From Candidatus Solibacter sp. (GTDB lineage Bacteria > Acidobacteriota > Terriglobia > Bryobacterales > Bryobacteraceae), in assembly GCA_017883355.1 (NCBI GenBank), contig JADGNS010000163.1, positions 1-8,173 on the forward strand: a DNA stretch of 8,173 bases. The letters are read 5' to 3'. The notes beneath the pieces are model-generated. The model was not told where the DNA came from. It made no database searches and saw nothing but the letters and a program-made list of their open reading frames with translations. Positions 1 through 6,047 of the stretch are shown here, in pieces (position 1 is the first letter of the stretch; every line of letters starts with the position of its first letter). The position numbers were made by a program, and so were the translations under genes.

Positions 1-19
1 AGAGGCAGGCAACCGAGAT

Positions 20-141
20 TGTGGGGCAGGTTGGCAACCTGCGAGGCGGTTGGTTACCGCCGCCGTTCCCCTGCGAACCCGGCAGTGGGCCGATTGACAA
101 TCGGCCGGACCCAGAGGGTACCCCTACCAAGCTGCCCCACA
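20..141. repeat. Palindrome-rich intergenic element with 17-bp inverted termini (MITE/REP-like)
   Basis: The left end at 20-36 (TGTGGGGCAGGTTGGCA) and the reverse complement of 125-141 (TGTGGGGCAGCTTGGTA) agree at 15 of 17 positions, including the outer 10. Inside lie three more palindromes: 26-42 (arms GCAGGTTG, 1-nt centre), 45-61 (GGCGGT, 5-nt loop, ACCGCC) and 88-106 (arms GGCCGATTG, 1-nt centre). The arms differ in sequence but each stays self-complementary around a TTG-N-CAA-like core, imperfect in the second. No target-site duplication or transposase is visible, and no protein gene is supported. The element lies downstream of the M16 peptidase gene. It could be a non-autonomous mobile repeat, a REP-type element or a structured 3' transcript end; the sequence does not decide between these. 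Confidence 0.6.
88..106. repeat. Perfect 19-nt palindrome, possible hairpin downstream of the M16 gene
   Basis: GGCCGATTG and CAATCGGCC flank a single central base. As RNA it could fold with an 8-bp stem and a 3-nt loop. It sits about 70 nt beyond the M16 stop codon. No T-tract follows on the minus strand, so it is not a canonical intrinsic terminator, though it could stabilise or end the transcript. Confidence 0.5.
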
Positions 142-177
142 TGGTCTCAGCCAGTTTGTAACACTGCGGTGCTGTTG

Positions 178-1512
178 TCATTTCGCACCTCCGGGGCCGG
201 TCAGAGTGACAATGGTCCGGCCCTTCTCCACCAGGTACTTCGCCGCTGCCTGACGCACATCCTCCGGCGTCAGCGTGGCGTATCGGTCGTAGAGCGCATT
301 CATAGTCTCCGGCGTGCGCTTCAGCGCTACGTAATACGAAAGAATCTGCGCGATGGTGTCGCTGTTATCCATGCTCAGCGCCACCTGATAGCGCAGCCGC
401 TTACGCACCGTGTCCAGCCGCGCCGGGTCCACCGCTTTCTCCTGGAACGCCTTCACCGTCTCCAGAATCCGCTCGCGCACGTAATCCATGTCCTCCACCT
501 TCTTCACCCGCGCGGAAATCTCGAACAGCGCCGCATCGACGCTTCCCGGAGCGTTCCCCGAGATGGCATCCGCCTTCTGCTCTTGCACTACCAGCTTCTG
601 GTAGAGGTCGCTGGTATTCGAGAACGCCAGGTACGCCAGCGCGTCCAGTGCCGCCGTATCCTTCGTCGCATCGTTATACGCCGGCGCCTTGAAGGCCACT
701 ACCACGATGGGCAGCGTCGGGCTCGGCCAGTCCACATGGCCGGTGCGCGGCCCGTTCTGCTCCGGTTCCACCGGGATCGCCGGTTTGTAGCTCCCACGCT
801 TCCACTCGCCCCAGTACTTGTCGACCATGGCGCGCACCGCCTTCGCCTTCACGTCGCCCACCACGATGATGGTGGTGTACTCCGGCCGGTAATAGCGGTC
901 GAAGAACTTGAGGCTGTACTCGTATTGGTTGGGCATATCCTGTATGTCCTTCAGGAAGCCCATGGTGGTGTGCTTGTAGGTGTGCTTGTCGAACGCCGTG
1001 TCGTGCAGCACCTCGTTGAGCTTGCTGAACGGCGACGCGCTGTTCTTGTTGTACTCGCCCAGCACGGCCAGGCTTTCCGTCTTGAACTCGGGTTCGGCGT
1101 ACTTAAGGTGCTGGAAGCGGTCGGCCTCCATGGCCAGCACGGTGTCCAGGTCTTCCTTGGAGAATGTGGTGTGGTAGACCGTGAGATCGTCGTCCGTGGA
1201 AGCGTTCGATGCCGCGCCGAAGCGGTTCAGCGTCTGATTGTATTTCGCCGGCGGGTACTTCTCCGTTCCGCGGAACATCAGGTGCTCGAACAGGTGGGCG
1301 AACCCGGTGAGTCCGGGCTCCACCTCATTACGCGACCCGGTCTGCACCACGATGTAGGTCGCGACAATGTTGGCGTAATCCGTCGGCACCGTGATCAGGC
1401 GCAACCCGTTCGGCAGGTCTTCCTGCGAATAGTCGTAGGGGAATACCTTCTGCGGCTGTGCCCCACAGGCCACGGCCGCGCATCCTAGCAGCAGGCATAA
1501 TTTCGGAATCAT
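178..1512 (-). CDS. Exported M16-family zinc metallopeptidase (pitrilysin-like)
   Basis: Predicted zinc endopeptidase of family M16, 444 aa, the usual size for a single-chain M16B protein. The inverted zinc motif HLFEH (H73, E76, H77) is intact, and the third ligand fits E153 in GEYNKN, 76 residues after H77 as is typical. The second-domain signature FDRYYRPEYTTIIVVGDV lies at about 204-221. The N-terminus (MIPK, then a short hydrophobic run to C16) looks like a signal peptide, possibly a lipoprotein with Cys at 11 or 16, which would place the enzyme outside the inner membrane. I chose ATG 1512, 5 nt after the upstream amidase stop, because it puts the signal peptide at the N-terminus. An in-frame GTG at 1539 would add nine polar residues and overlap the amidase. 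Neither start has a clear Shine-Dalgarno, suggesting translational coupling. M16B genes often come in pairs with a motif-less partner; none is present downstream in the window. Family is secure, substrate unknown. Confidence 0.92.
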   Translation of the reverse strand: MIPKLCLLLGCAAVACGAQPQKVFPYDYSQEDLPNGLRLITVPTDYANIVATYIVVQTGSRNEVEPGLTGFAHLFEHLMFRGTEKYPPAKYNQTLNRFGAASNASTDDDLTVYHTTFSKEDLDTVLAMEADRFQHLKYAEPEFKTESLAVLGEYNKNSASPFSKLNEVLHDTAFDKHTYKHTTMGFLKDIQDMPNQYEYSLKFFDRYYRPEYTTIIVVGDVKAKAVRAMVDKYWGEWKRGSYKPAIPVEPEQNGPRTGHVDWPSPTLPIVVVAFKAPAYNDATKDTAALDALAYLAFSNTSDLYQKLVVQEQKADAISGNAPGSVDAALFEISARVKKVEDMDYVRERILETVKAFQEKAVDPARLDTVRKRLRYQVALSMDNSDTIAQILSYYVALKRTPETMNALYDRYATLTPEDVRQAAAKYLVEKGRTIVTLTGPGGAK

Positions 1513-1517
1513 CAATA

Positions 1518-2825
1518 CTATTCTATGATCCCGGCCCACGCGCCGCGCGCGGCCTCTAGCCGGATGGCGATTTCCAGCAGCAGTTCGTCCTCAAAAGGCC
1601 GCCCCATCAATTGCACCCCGATGGGCACTCCCGCACTGGAAACCGCCATCGGAATGGTCACCGCCGGCAGACCGAGTACGTTGGCGACCATCGCCGGCAT
1701 AGCCGCCTGGAACAGCCCGATCTCCTTGCCCTCCACCTGCCACCGGCTCTCCCCGTGACGAAAGGCCGCGATTCCGAACACCGGCATCAGGATGGCCGCC
1801 ACGTCCTCCATCTGGCGCAACAACGCGGCGCGCATCGCGGCGCGCGCCGCCAGATTGAGCAGCGCCGCTTCCGCCGTGAGATCTTTCCCCGCGTCCAGCC
1901 ACTGGTTGAAGAAGAAGTTCCAGAGGTTCGGCGCGCGCTCCAGGCCCCGCGGCTCGAAGCCGTCCACCGTGAAGCCGAGATCGTCAGCCAGTTGCGCCGC
2001 CGTGCGCACCGCCGCGCGAATCTCCGGGTCCGCCGGCACCCCGTAGAACTGCTCCCACACGCCGATCCGCACCGCGTCCAAGACCGGCTCGCGCAGCGGC
2101 GCCGGCACGGAGAACGCGTCCTGCGCGTCGTAGCCGGAGAGCACGGAAAACAGCAGCCGCAGATCCGCCGCGGTGCGCGCCATCGGCCCCACCACCGTGA
2201 CCAGCCCCGCCGGATAGCCTAGCGACGGCGTGTGCCCGGTGCCCGGAATCCGCCCCGGCGTGGGTTTCAATCCCGCGATGCCGCAGAAGTGCGCCGGCAT
2301 GCGGATGGAACCGCCGCCATCGCTCGCCACCCCGCCCGCCGAGCACATCGCCGCGATCGCCGCCGCCTCCCCACCGCTCGATCCGCCGGGCGTGCGCTCC
2401 ACGTCCCACGGGTTGTTGGTGCGCCCCGTGATCGCGTTATCGGTGTCGTACCGCTTCAGCATTTCCGGCGTGTTGGTGCGCCCGATCGCGATCGCCCCCG
2501 CCGCGCGCAGTCGCGCCACCACGGTAGCGTCGCGCGAGGCCGGCGTTTGGGGCCGTTCCAACGACCCTACCCGCGTGGCGAGGCCCGCCATATCGAAGCT
2601 GTCCTTCACCGTCACCGGGACGCCGTGCAGCGGCCCGCGCGTGCCGCCCGATTCCCGCGCGCGAGCCGTCTCCCGCGCCTCGTCCGCCAGCACCGTAACG
2701 AACGCGTTGATCGACGGATTTCGCCGCTCGATCTGCCCGAGGTGCGCGTCCACCAGTTCCAGCGGAGAGATCGCGCCGTCCCGCACCATCGAGACCATCC
2801 GACAAAGAGACCACCGGTAAGGCAC
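1518..2825 (-). CDS. Amidase-signature family hydrolase (GatA-like amidase)
   Basis: Predicted Ser-cisSer-Lys amidase of about 435 aa, hydrolysing an amide or similar bond in an unidentified substrate. The triad is readable. Counting from the longest possible start (GTG 2870), it is K89 in VTVKDSFD, S164 in the GGSSGGE motif and S188 in GGGSIRMPA. The spacings (99 residues Lys to nucleophile, 24 Ser to Ser) match those known for fatty acid amide hydrolase. The family C-terminus PIGVQLMGRPFEDELLLEIA is also present. Homology starts near residue 21 (SLCRMVSMVRDGAISPLELV), so GTG 2825 is preferred. GTG 2870 and ATG 2798 remain possible, and no start has a convincing ribosome site. It is called an amidase rather than GatA because no gatB or gatC is nearby. 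The stop lies 5 nt before the M16 start, so the two are probably one transcript. No signal peptide is evident, suggesting a cytoplasmic enzyme. Confidence 0.9.
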   Translation of the reverse strand: MPYRWSLCRMVSMVRDGAISPLELVDAHLGQIERRNPSINAFVTVLADEARETARARESGGTRGPLHGVPVTVKDSFDMAGLATRVGSLERPQTPASRDATVVARLRAAGAIAIGRTNTPEMLKRYDTDNAITGRTNNPWDVERTPGGSSGGEAAAIAAMCSAGGVASDGGGSIRMPAHFCGIAGLKPTPGRIPGTGHTPSLGYPAGLVTVVGPMARTAADLRLLFSVLSGYDAQDAFSVPAPLREPVLDAVRIGVWEQFYGVPADPEIRAAVRTAAQLADDLGFTVDGFEPRGLERAPNLWNFFFNQWLDAGKDLTAEAALLNLAARAAMRAALLRQMEDVAAILMPVFGIAAFRHGESRWQVEGKEIGLFQAAMPAMVANVLGLPAVTIPMAVSSAGVPIGVQLMGRPFEDELLLEIAIRLEAARGAWAGIIE

Positions 2826-2844
2826 GAGAGAATTGTGCCACAGG

Positions 2845-2873
2845 TTGACCCGAGCCGTGCAGGGTGCCACTAT
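2845..2873 (+). promoter_or_regulatory. Candidate promoter for the membrane methyltransferase gene
   Basis: TTGACC at 2845-2850 matches the -35 consensus at five of six bases. A 17-nt spacer leads to CACTAT at 2868-2873, a poor -10 (three of six). If used, the transcript would begin shortly before ATG 2894, supporting that start over GTG 2864. This is sequence resemblance only. Confidence 0.3.
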
Positions 2874-2893
2874 TGGCGTTGCGCACGGGTTGG

Positions 2894-3460
2894 ATGTCTA
2901 CGCACACCATGATGCGAGTCGCTATTTTTTTCGCGGCATCGGCCGCCATCGTTCCATTGTCGTGGCGGTCGCTGCGGGATTTTCGCGCTCACGGCTTCTA
3001 TCGCTTTTTCGCGTTTGAACTCCTCGCGGCCCTTATCCTGGCGAACGCCCCCGTGTGGTTTCGCGATCCGCTCTCGGCTCGCCAACTGGTGTCATGGCTC
3101 CTCGGAATTGCCTCGATCGGACTGGCCATTGAAGGCTTCCGGCTGCTTCGCCTGATTGGCAGACCAACTCCCACAGCCGCGCGCAGCACCAATCTTGCGT
3201 TTGAGAACACCACCACGCTGGTCATGGTAGGCGCGTATCGCTGGATCCGGCACCCTCTGTATGCGTCGTTGCTGGCGCTGGTGTGGTGCGCTTATCTAAA
3301 GAATCCGTGGGCCCTCGGCGGCATGGCGCTGGCGTTGGCCGCGACCGGATTTTTGTTCGCCACCGCAATTGCCGAGGAAAAGGAAAACCTCACGGGTTTC
3401 GGTGCCCCCTACGCTGCTTACATGAAACGCACGCGACGATTTGTCCCGTTCCTGTTCTGA
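2894..3460 (+). CDS. Integral-membrane methyltransferase, isoprenylcysteine carboxylmethyltransferase-like family
   Basis: A 188-residue, strongly hydrophobic protein with about five predicted membrane segments (roughly 7-22, 36-54, 63-82, 122-136, 138-160). The C-terminal half carries the ICMT/PEMT-type signature: GAYRWIRHPLYAS at 113-125 (RHP at 119-121, Y123), the pair E161-E162, then FGAPYAAY at 169-176 and RRFVPF near the end. In this superfamily these residues bind S-adenosylmethionine at the membrane face and methylate carboxyl, amino or lipid groups. The substrate cannot be told from sequence, and bacterial members are mostly uncharacterised. ATG 2894 is preferred, with GGGTTGG just upstream; GTG 2864 would add ten residues at the N-terminus, and ATG 2909 or 2912 would shorten it. 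It is divergent from the amidase and convergent with the repeat protein, so it is probably transcribed alone. Confidence 0.85.
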   Translation: MSTHTMMRVAIFFAASAAIVPLSWRSLRDFRAHGFYRFFAFELLAALILANAPVWFRDPLSARQLVSWLLGIASIGLAIEGFRLLRLIGRPTPTAARSTNLAFENTTTLVMVGAYRWIRHPLYASLLALVWCAYLKNPWALGGMALALAATGFLFATAIAEEKENLTGFGAPYAAYMKRTRRFVPFLF

Positions 3461-3490
3461 AGCCGTGCCCCGCAACGGGCGTCCCTACCG

Positions 3491-3550
3491 CGGATAAACA
3501 CGGATAAGCATCCTTGGTCTTATCCGTGTTTATCCGTGTTCATCCGTGGC
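3491..3550. repeat. Inverted array of 10-bp units between convergent genes, possible bidirectional terminator
   Basis: CGGATAAACACGGATAAG at 3491-3508 is perfectly complementary to 3519-3536, giving an 18-bp stem with a 10-nt loop. The arms are built from 10-bp units: two on the left (CGGATAAACA, CGGATAAGCA) and three on the right (TATCCGTGTT twice, then CATCCGTGGC). It lies between the stop codons of two convergent genes, so a transcript from either side would form the hairpin. There is no T-tract, so termination is an inference. From memory, the ATCCGTGTTTATCCGTG phrase recurs between genes in many environmental bacteria; I could not check this here. Confidence 0.65.
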
Positions 3551-3554
3551 TAAT

Positions 3555-5843
3555 TTACTGCACCGGCAGCAGCAGCGTATTGCTGTCCACGCCGTTGATC
3601 GTCACGCGGAGCGTCGCCGTCCCCGTGATCGAGCGGTCCAGGCGGAACTGCACGGCGTCGATGCCGCAGCGTCCCGCTGCCGCGAACGCTTTCTCCGCGG
3701 TGATTGCGGCTTCGCCCACTTGCACCGTCACCGCATCCACCAGGGAGTACGACACCGATTGTGGAATCGGGAAACCCTCCGGCCGCGGCCGTTCGGTCGG
3801 CCCGAAGCCGGTACCGTACACCGTCAGCAACTCGCCGGCTCGCGCCGGCGCATCCGCCGTTACCGGTGAACCGTCCTCGTGCACCGCCATCGCCATCGCC
3901 TGACCGTTCACCGCCACCGGGAACAGCCCCGGCGCGTTGCGCACTACCGTAAAGGCGGCGCGCACATCCGGAGCTCCCGCCGGACTGATGGCCAGCACCT
4001 GATTGCCGGTCGCCAGATCGTCCGGCACCTGCGCGTTGATCTGCCCGGGCGAAACGAAGAGCAGCGGCAGAATGCGGTCGCCCACGCGCACCGTCAGCCC
4101 GCCCAGCGTCTGCGGCAGCATGCCGTCCGGCGCCACCAGCGTCTCCGCCGCCAGATTGACTCCGAAGATCGACAGAATGCCGCCCGGCGCCACGCCCGAT
4201 TGCGGCGTCGTTCCCGCGGCATTGCTCACTCCTGCCGGCGCGATATACGGGACGGGATCGAGCAGCGCCCTCACCACGCGCGGCGCGCTCATGGCGACAA
4301 CGCCCGATGGAATCGTTCCGCTGAGGTCGCCATCCCAGCGCCGGAATTTGTACCCGGGCTGCGCCGCCAGGCTCACCGCCACATTCGTGCTGGCCAGATA
4401 AAAGCCGTCAGACGATGCCGGCAGCACCGTCCACACCGCTCCGTTCGCCGGATCGCTGGCCGCACTGAGCCGGTTGAGCGGGTGATAATTCGCGTTCAAT
4501 TTAACCGCCGTTTCGCCCACCGTGACCACCAGGTCGCCCGTGGTTCCCGGCCAGCCGTCGAAATCGGCGCGCGCGCCATCGCCCTGTGCAACCGAGGCCG
4601 GCGCGCTTACCCGCACCTGTGTCCCCGGAGCGCGCAGTGTCTCGCACGGCGTCGTGCAGGCCACGCCGTCCAGCTTCACGCCCAACCCGGCCAGCGAACT
4701 CTCCACCGTCAGCTTGGTCAGCGCCGTATACGTCGCCGTCAGCCGCAGACCGTTCGCCTCCGCGTCCGCCGGCACAACGATGTCCTGCGTCGCCTTTCCG
4801 CCGTTCGACCACGAACTGAATTGCCACACCCGCCCCTGCGCGTCCGTCTGCTGCGCCGGAGCTTCCAAGCGGTGCGTCTCGCCGATTCCCCAGGCGAAGT
4901 AATAAGGATTGAGCGCGTTGTACTGCCCGTCCACTTTGATCTGCAATCCCACCGGCAGCGTCAGGATGCTGACCCCGGCCGCGGCGATATACTTCGCCGT
5001 CAGCGTGGCCGGCATGCTCGAGCTGGCCACCGTGTAGGCGTGGTTCAATTCGCCTTCATCGCTCCACGATTGAAAGGACCACCACTTACCGAATCTATCT
5101 TTCTGTGGTGAGTTGGCGCCCACGGTATGCACCGAGCCCACCGCCCAGTCCAAGGTGGACGGCGTCGTCACCGGCGCCCGGTCGGCGAGCAGCGTCAGCT
5201 CCGGCGGATCGGTGGCCAGGTTCACCTTGCGCGCCACCTGAAATCTCGGATACACCGTCAACGGGCTCGTCATGGTAACCGTGTTTTGGAAGCCCACGAT
5301 GGTCTGGTTGGCTCCCGGCTGCCACCCCAGGAAGACATATCCCGGATTGGGAATTGCCTGCAAAACGACCGAGCCGTTTGCCGGCACGTACACATCCCCC
5401 GACGAATTGTACGGCGTCCCACCCACGTAGATCGTGCCCGGGCTCTGGCAGTTCGCGGGATCCGGGCAACTGAACCACGCGATGCCCAGCCCGAAGAGCG
5501 TCTGGAACTTGGCTTTGTACTCGGCGATCGCCGGGCTCGCCGTCACCGGCAACGGATTGAACTGCAGCGTGCCGCCCACGTATTCCCAGCCTTGGAATAC
5601 GTACTGCGTCCGGAGCCCAAACTGATTCGGGTTGGGCACCGCCAGGATGTGTTTGCTCCCCGCCGGCCACACCGCGCTCGAGGCGTGCGTATAGGTTTGC
5701 CCGTCCACCGTGTATTCCGCACCGTCGGGCACGGGCGTAATCCGCGTGATGCTCTGCTCCTGGGCGCGGAAAACCGGCGCCAGTGCCATGCTAAGCGCGA
5801 AGATGACGAATAGCGGTACGTATTTCCAGTCGAAGTTCTTCAT
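3555..5843 (-). CDS. Exported protein with six InlB-B-like repeats and a TIGR03437-type C-terminal domain
   Basis: A 762-aa exported protein. ATG 5843 is chosen because it opens directly into a signal peptide (MKNFDWKYVP, then a hydrophobic stretch to about A27); the frame upstream to 5951 encodes unrelated polar sequence. Six divergent repeats follow at about 31-114, 115-203, 204-286, 287-373, 374-454 and 455-528. Each has an aromatic-x-F-x-x-W core with Trp at 86, 174, 260, 345, 431 and 503, so the spacing is 85-88 except for the shorter last unit. They resemble divergent InlB B-repeats (beta-grasp-like folds of surface proteins). Repeat 5 has a CTTPC pair (C396, C400) and repeat 2 a C126/C132 pair, possible disulfides. 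Residues 530-762 carry Solibacter C-terminal domain motifs: APGGILSIFGVNLA near 552, LPLLFVSPGQINAQVP at 592-607 and TVYGTGFGP at 674-682. No catalytic motif is seen. Role unknown, perhaps a surface or adhesive protein. Confidence 0.9.
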   Translation of the reverse strand: MKNFDWKYVPLFVIFALSMALAPVFRAQEQSITRITPVPDGAEYTVDGQTYTHASSAVWPAGSKHILAVPNPNQFGLRTQYVFQGWEYVGGTLQFNPLPVTASPAIAEYKAKFQTLFGLGIAWFSCPDPANCQSPGTIYVGGTPYNSSGDVYVPANGSVVLQAIPNPGYVFLGWQPGANQTIVGFQNTVTMTSPLTVYPRFQVARKVNLATDPPELTLLADRAPVTTPSTLDWAVGSVHTVGANSPQKDRFGKWWSFQSWSDEGELNHAYTVASSSMPATLTAKYIAAAGVSILTLPVGLQIKVDGQYNALNPYYFAWGIGETHRLEAPAQQTDAQGRVWQFSSWSNGGKATQDIVVPADAEANGLRLTATYTALTKLTVESSLAGLGVKLDGVACTTPCETLRAPGTQVRVSAPASVAQGDGARADFDGWPGTTGDLVVTVGETAVKLNANYHPLNRLSAASDPANGAVWTVLPASSDGFYLASTNVAVSLAAQPGYKFRRWDGDLSGTIPSGVVAMSAPRVVRALLDPVPYIAPAGVSNAAGTTPQSGVAPGGILSIFGVNLAAETLVAPDGMLPQTLGGLTVRVGDRILPLLFVSPGQINAQVPDDLATGNQVLAISPAGAPDVRAAFTVVRNAPGLFPVAVNGQAMAMAVHEDGSPVTADAPARAGELLTVYGTGFGPTERPRPEGFPIPQSVSYSLVDAVTVQVGEAAITAEKAFAAAGRCGIDAVQFRLDRSITGTATLRVTINGVDSNTLLLPVQ

Positions 5844-5922
5844 TGCTGGTACTTGGCCCTTCCGTGGGCAAGCCGGCCCCACACCGTTTCCATGGCGGCG
5901 GCCAGACTCAATCCACGCGGGA

Positions 5923-5928
5923 AGTATA
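5923..5928 (-). promoter_or_regulatory. Possible -10 element for the InlB-repeat gene
   Basis: TATACT on the minus strand matches the sigma-70 -10 consensus at five of six bases, about 80 nt upstream of ATG 5843. No good -35 hexamer is found 16-18 nt upstream, so this is weak. Confidence 0.2.
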
Positions 5929-5949
5929 CCCGTAAGCCTACAGAAATAC

Positions 5950-5985
5950 ATGGCTAACTTTGGTAATGCAGTGGCTGCTAGCCAT
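5950..5985. promoter_or_regulatory. Inverted repeat in the divergent intergenic region, possible operator
   Basis: ATGGCTA at 5950-5956 and TAGCCAT at 5979-5985 form a 7-bp inverted repeat with a 22-nt gap, just upstream of the candidate -35 of the propeller gene. An 8-bp direct repeat GTGGCTGC at 5971-5978 and 6002-6009 overlaps it, 31 bp apart (about three helical turns). Such spacing fits a DNA-binding protein, but short repeats also arise by chance in GC-rich DNA. Confidence 0.25.
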
Positions 5986-5993
5986 TTCGATCA

Positions 5994-6022
5994 TTGCTTC
6001 GGTGGCTGCGGCGGACTGTAAT
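5994..6022 (+). promoter_or_regulatory. Candidate sigma-70-type promoter of the beta-propeller gene
   Basis: TTGCTT at 5994-5999 and TGTAAT at 6017-6022 are separated by exactly 17 nt. The -10 matches the consensus at five of six bases and the -35 keeps the TTG. The start codon lies 25 nt beyond, leaving a short leader containing the GAAGG at 6033-6037. Confidence 0.45.
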
Positions 6023-6032
6023 CATAACGTCT

Positions 6033-6037
6033 GAAGG
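6033..6037 (+). promoter_or_regulatory. Ribosome binding site for the beta-propeller gene
   Basis: GAAGG lies 10 nt before ATG 6048, slightly long but workable spacing. It fixes the start, because the ATG opens directly into a signal peptide. Confidence 0.5.
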
Positions 6038-6047
6038 CCCTCAATTT

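Noticed and set aside
1..142. Possible small minus-strand gene starting at ATG 142 and open to the left edge
   Set aside because: Its translation comes entirely from the palindromic element and is Gly/Pro/Arg-rich with no domain or ribosome site; the repeat structure explains the sequence better.
19..1488. A 489-codon open frame on the plus strand opposite the M16 gene
   Set aside because: It is an antisense shadow. The translation is Arg/His/Val/Leu-rich with no recognisable domain, as expected opposite a GC-rich gene, whereas the minus strand has a complete M16 motif set.
1518..2825. Assignment of the amidase as GatA of the Glu-tRNA(Gln) amidotransferase
   Set aside because: The catalytic triad fits the whole amidase-signature family, but no gatB or gatC is adjacent and the neighbours are a peptidase and a membrane methyltransferase; a specific gene name is not supported.
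2835..2870. GTGCCAC repeated at 2835-2841 and 2864-2870, with a GGCAC/GTGCC inverted repeat at 2821-2839, as an operator
   Set aside because: The repeats are short and GC-rich, with no regulator nearby, so chance is an adequate explanation.
3879..5111. A 410-codon plus-strand frame inside the InlB-repeat gene
   Set aside because: Arg/His-rich low-information translation opposite a protein with signal peptide, regular repeats and a recognised C-terminal domain; no start signal or motif of its own.
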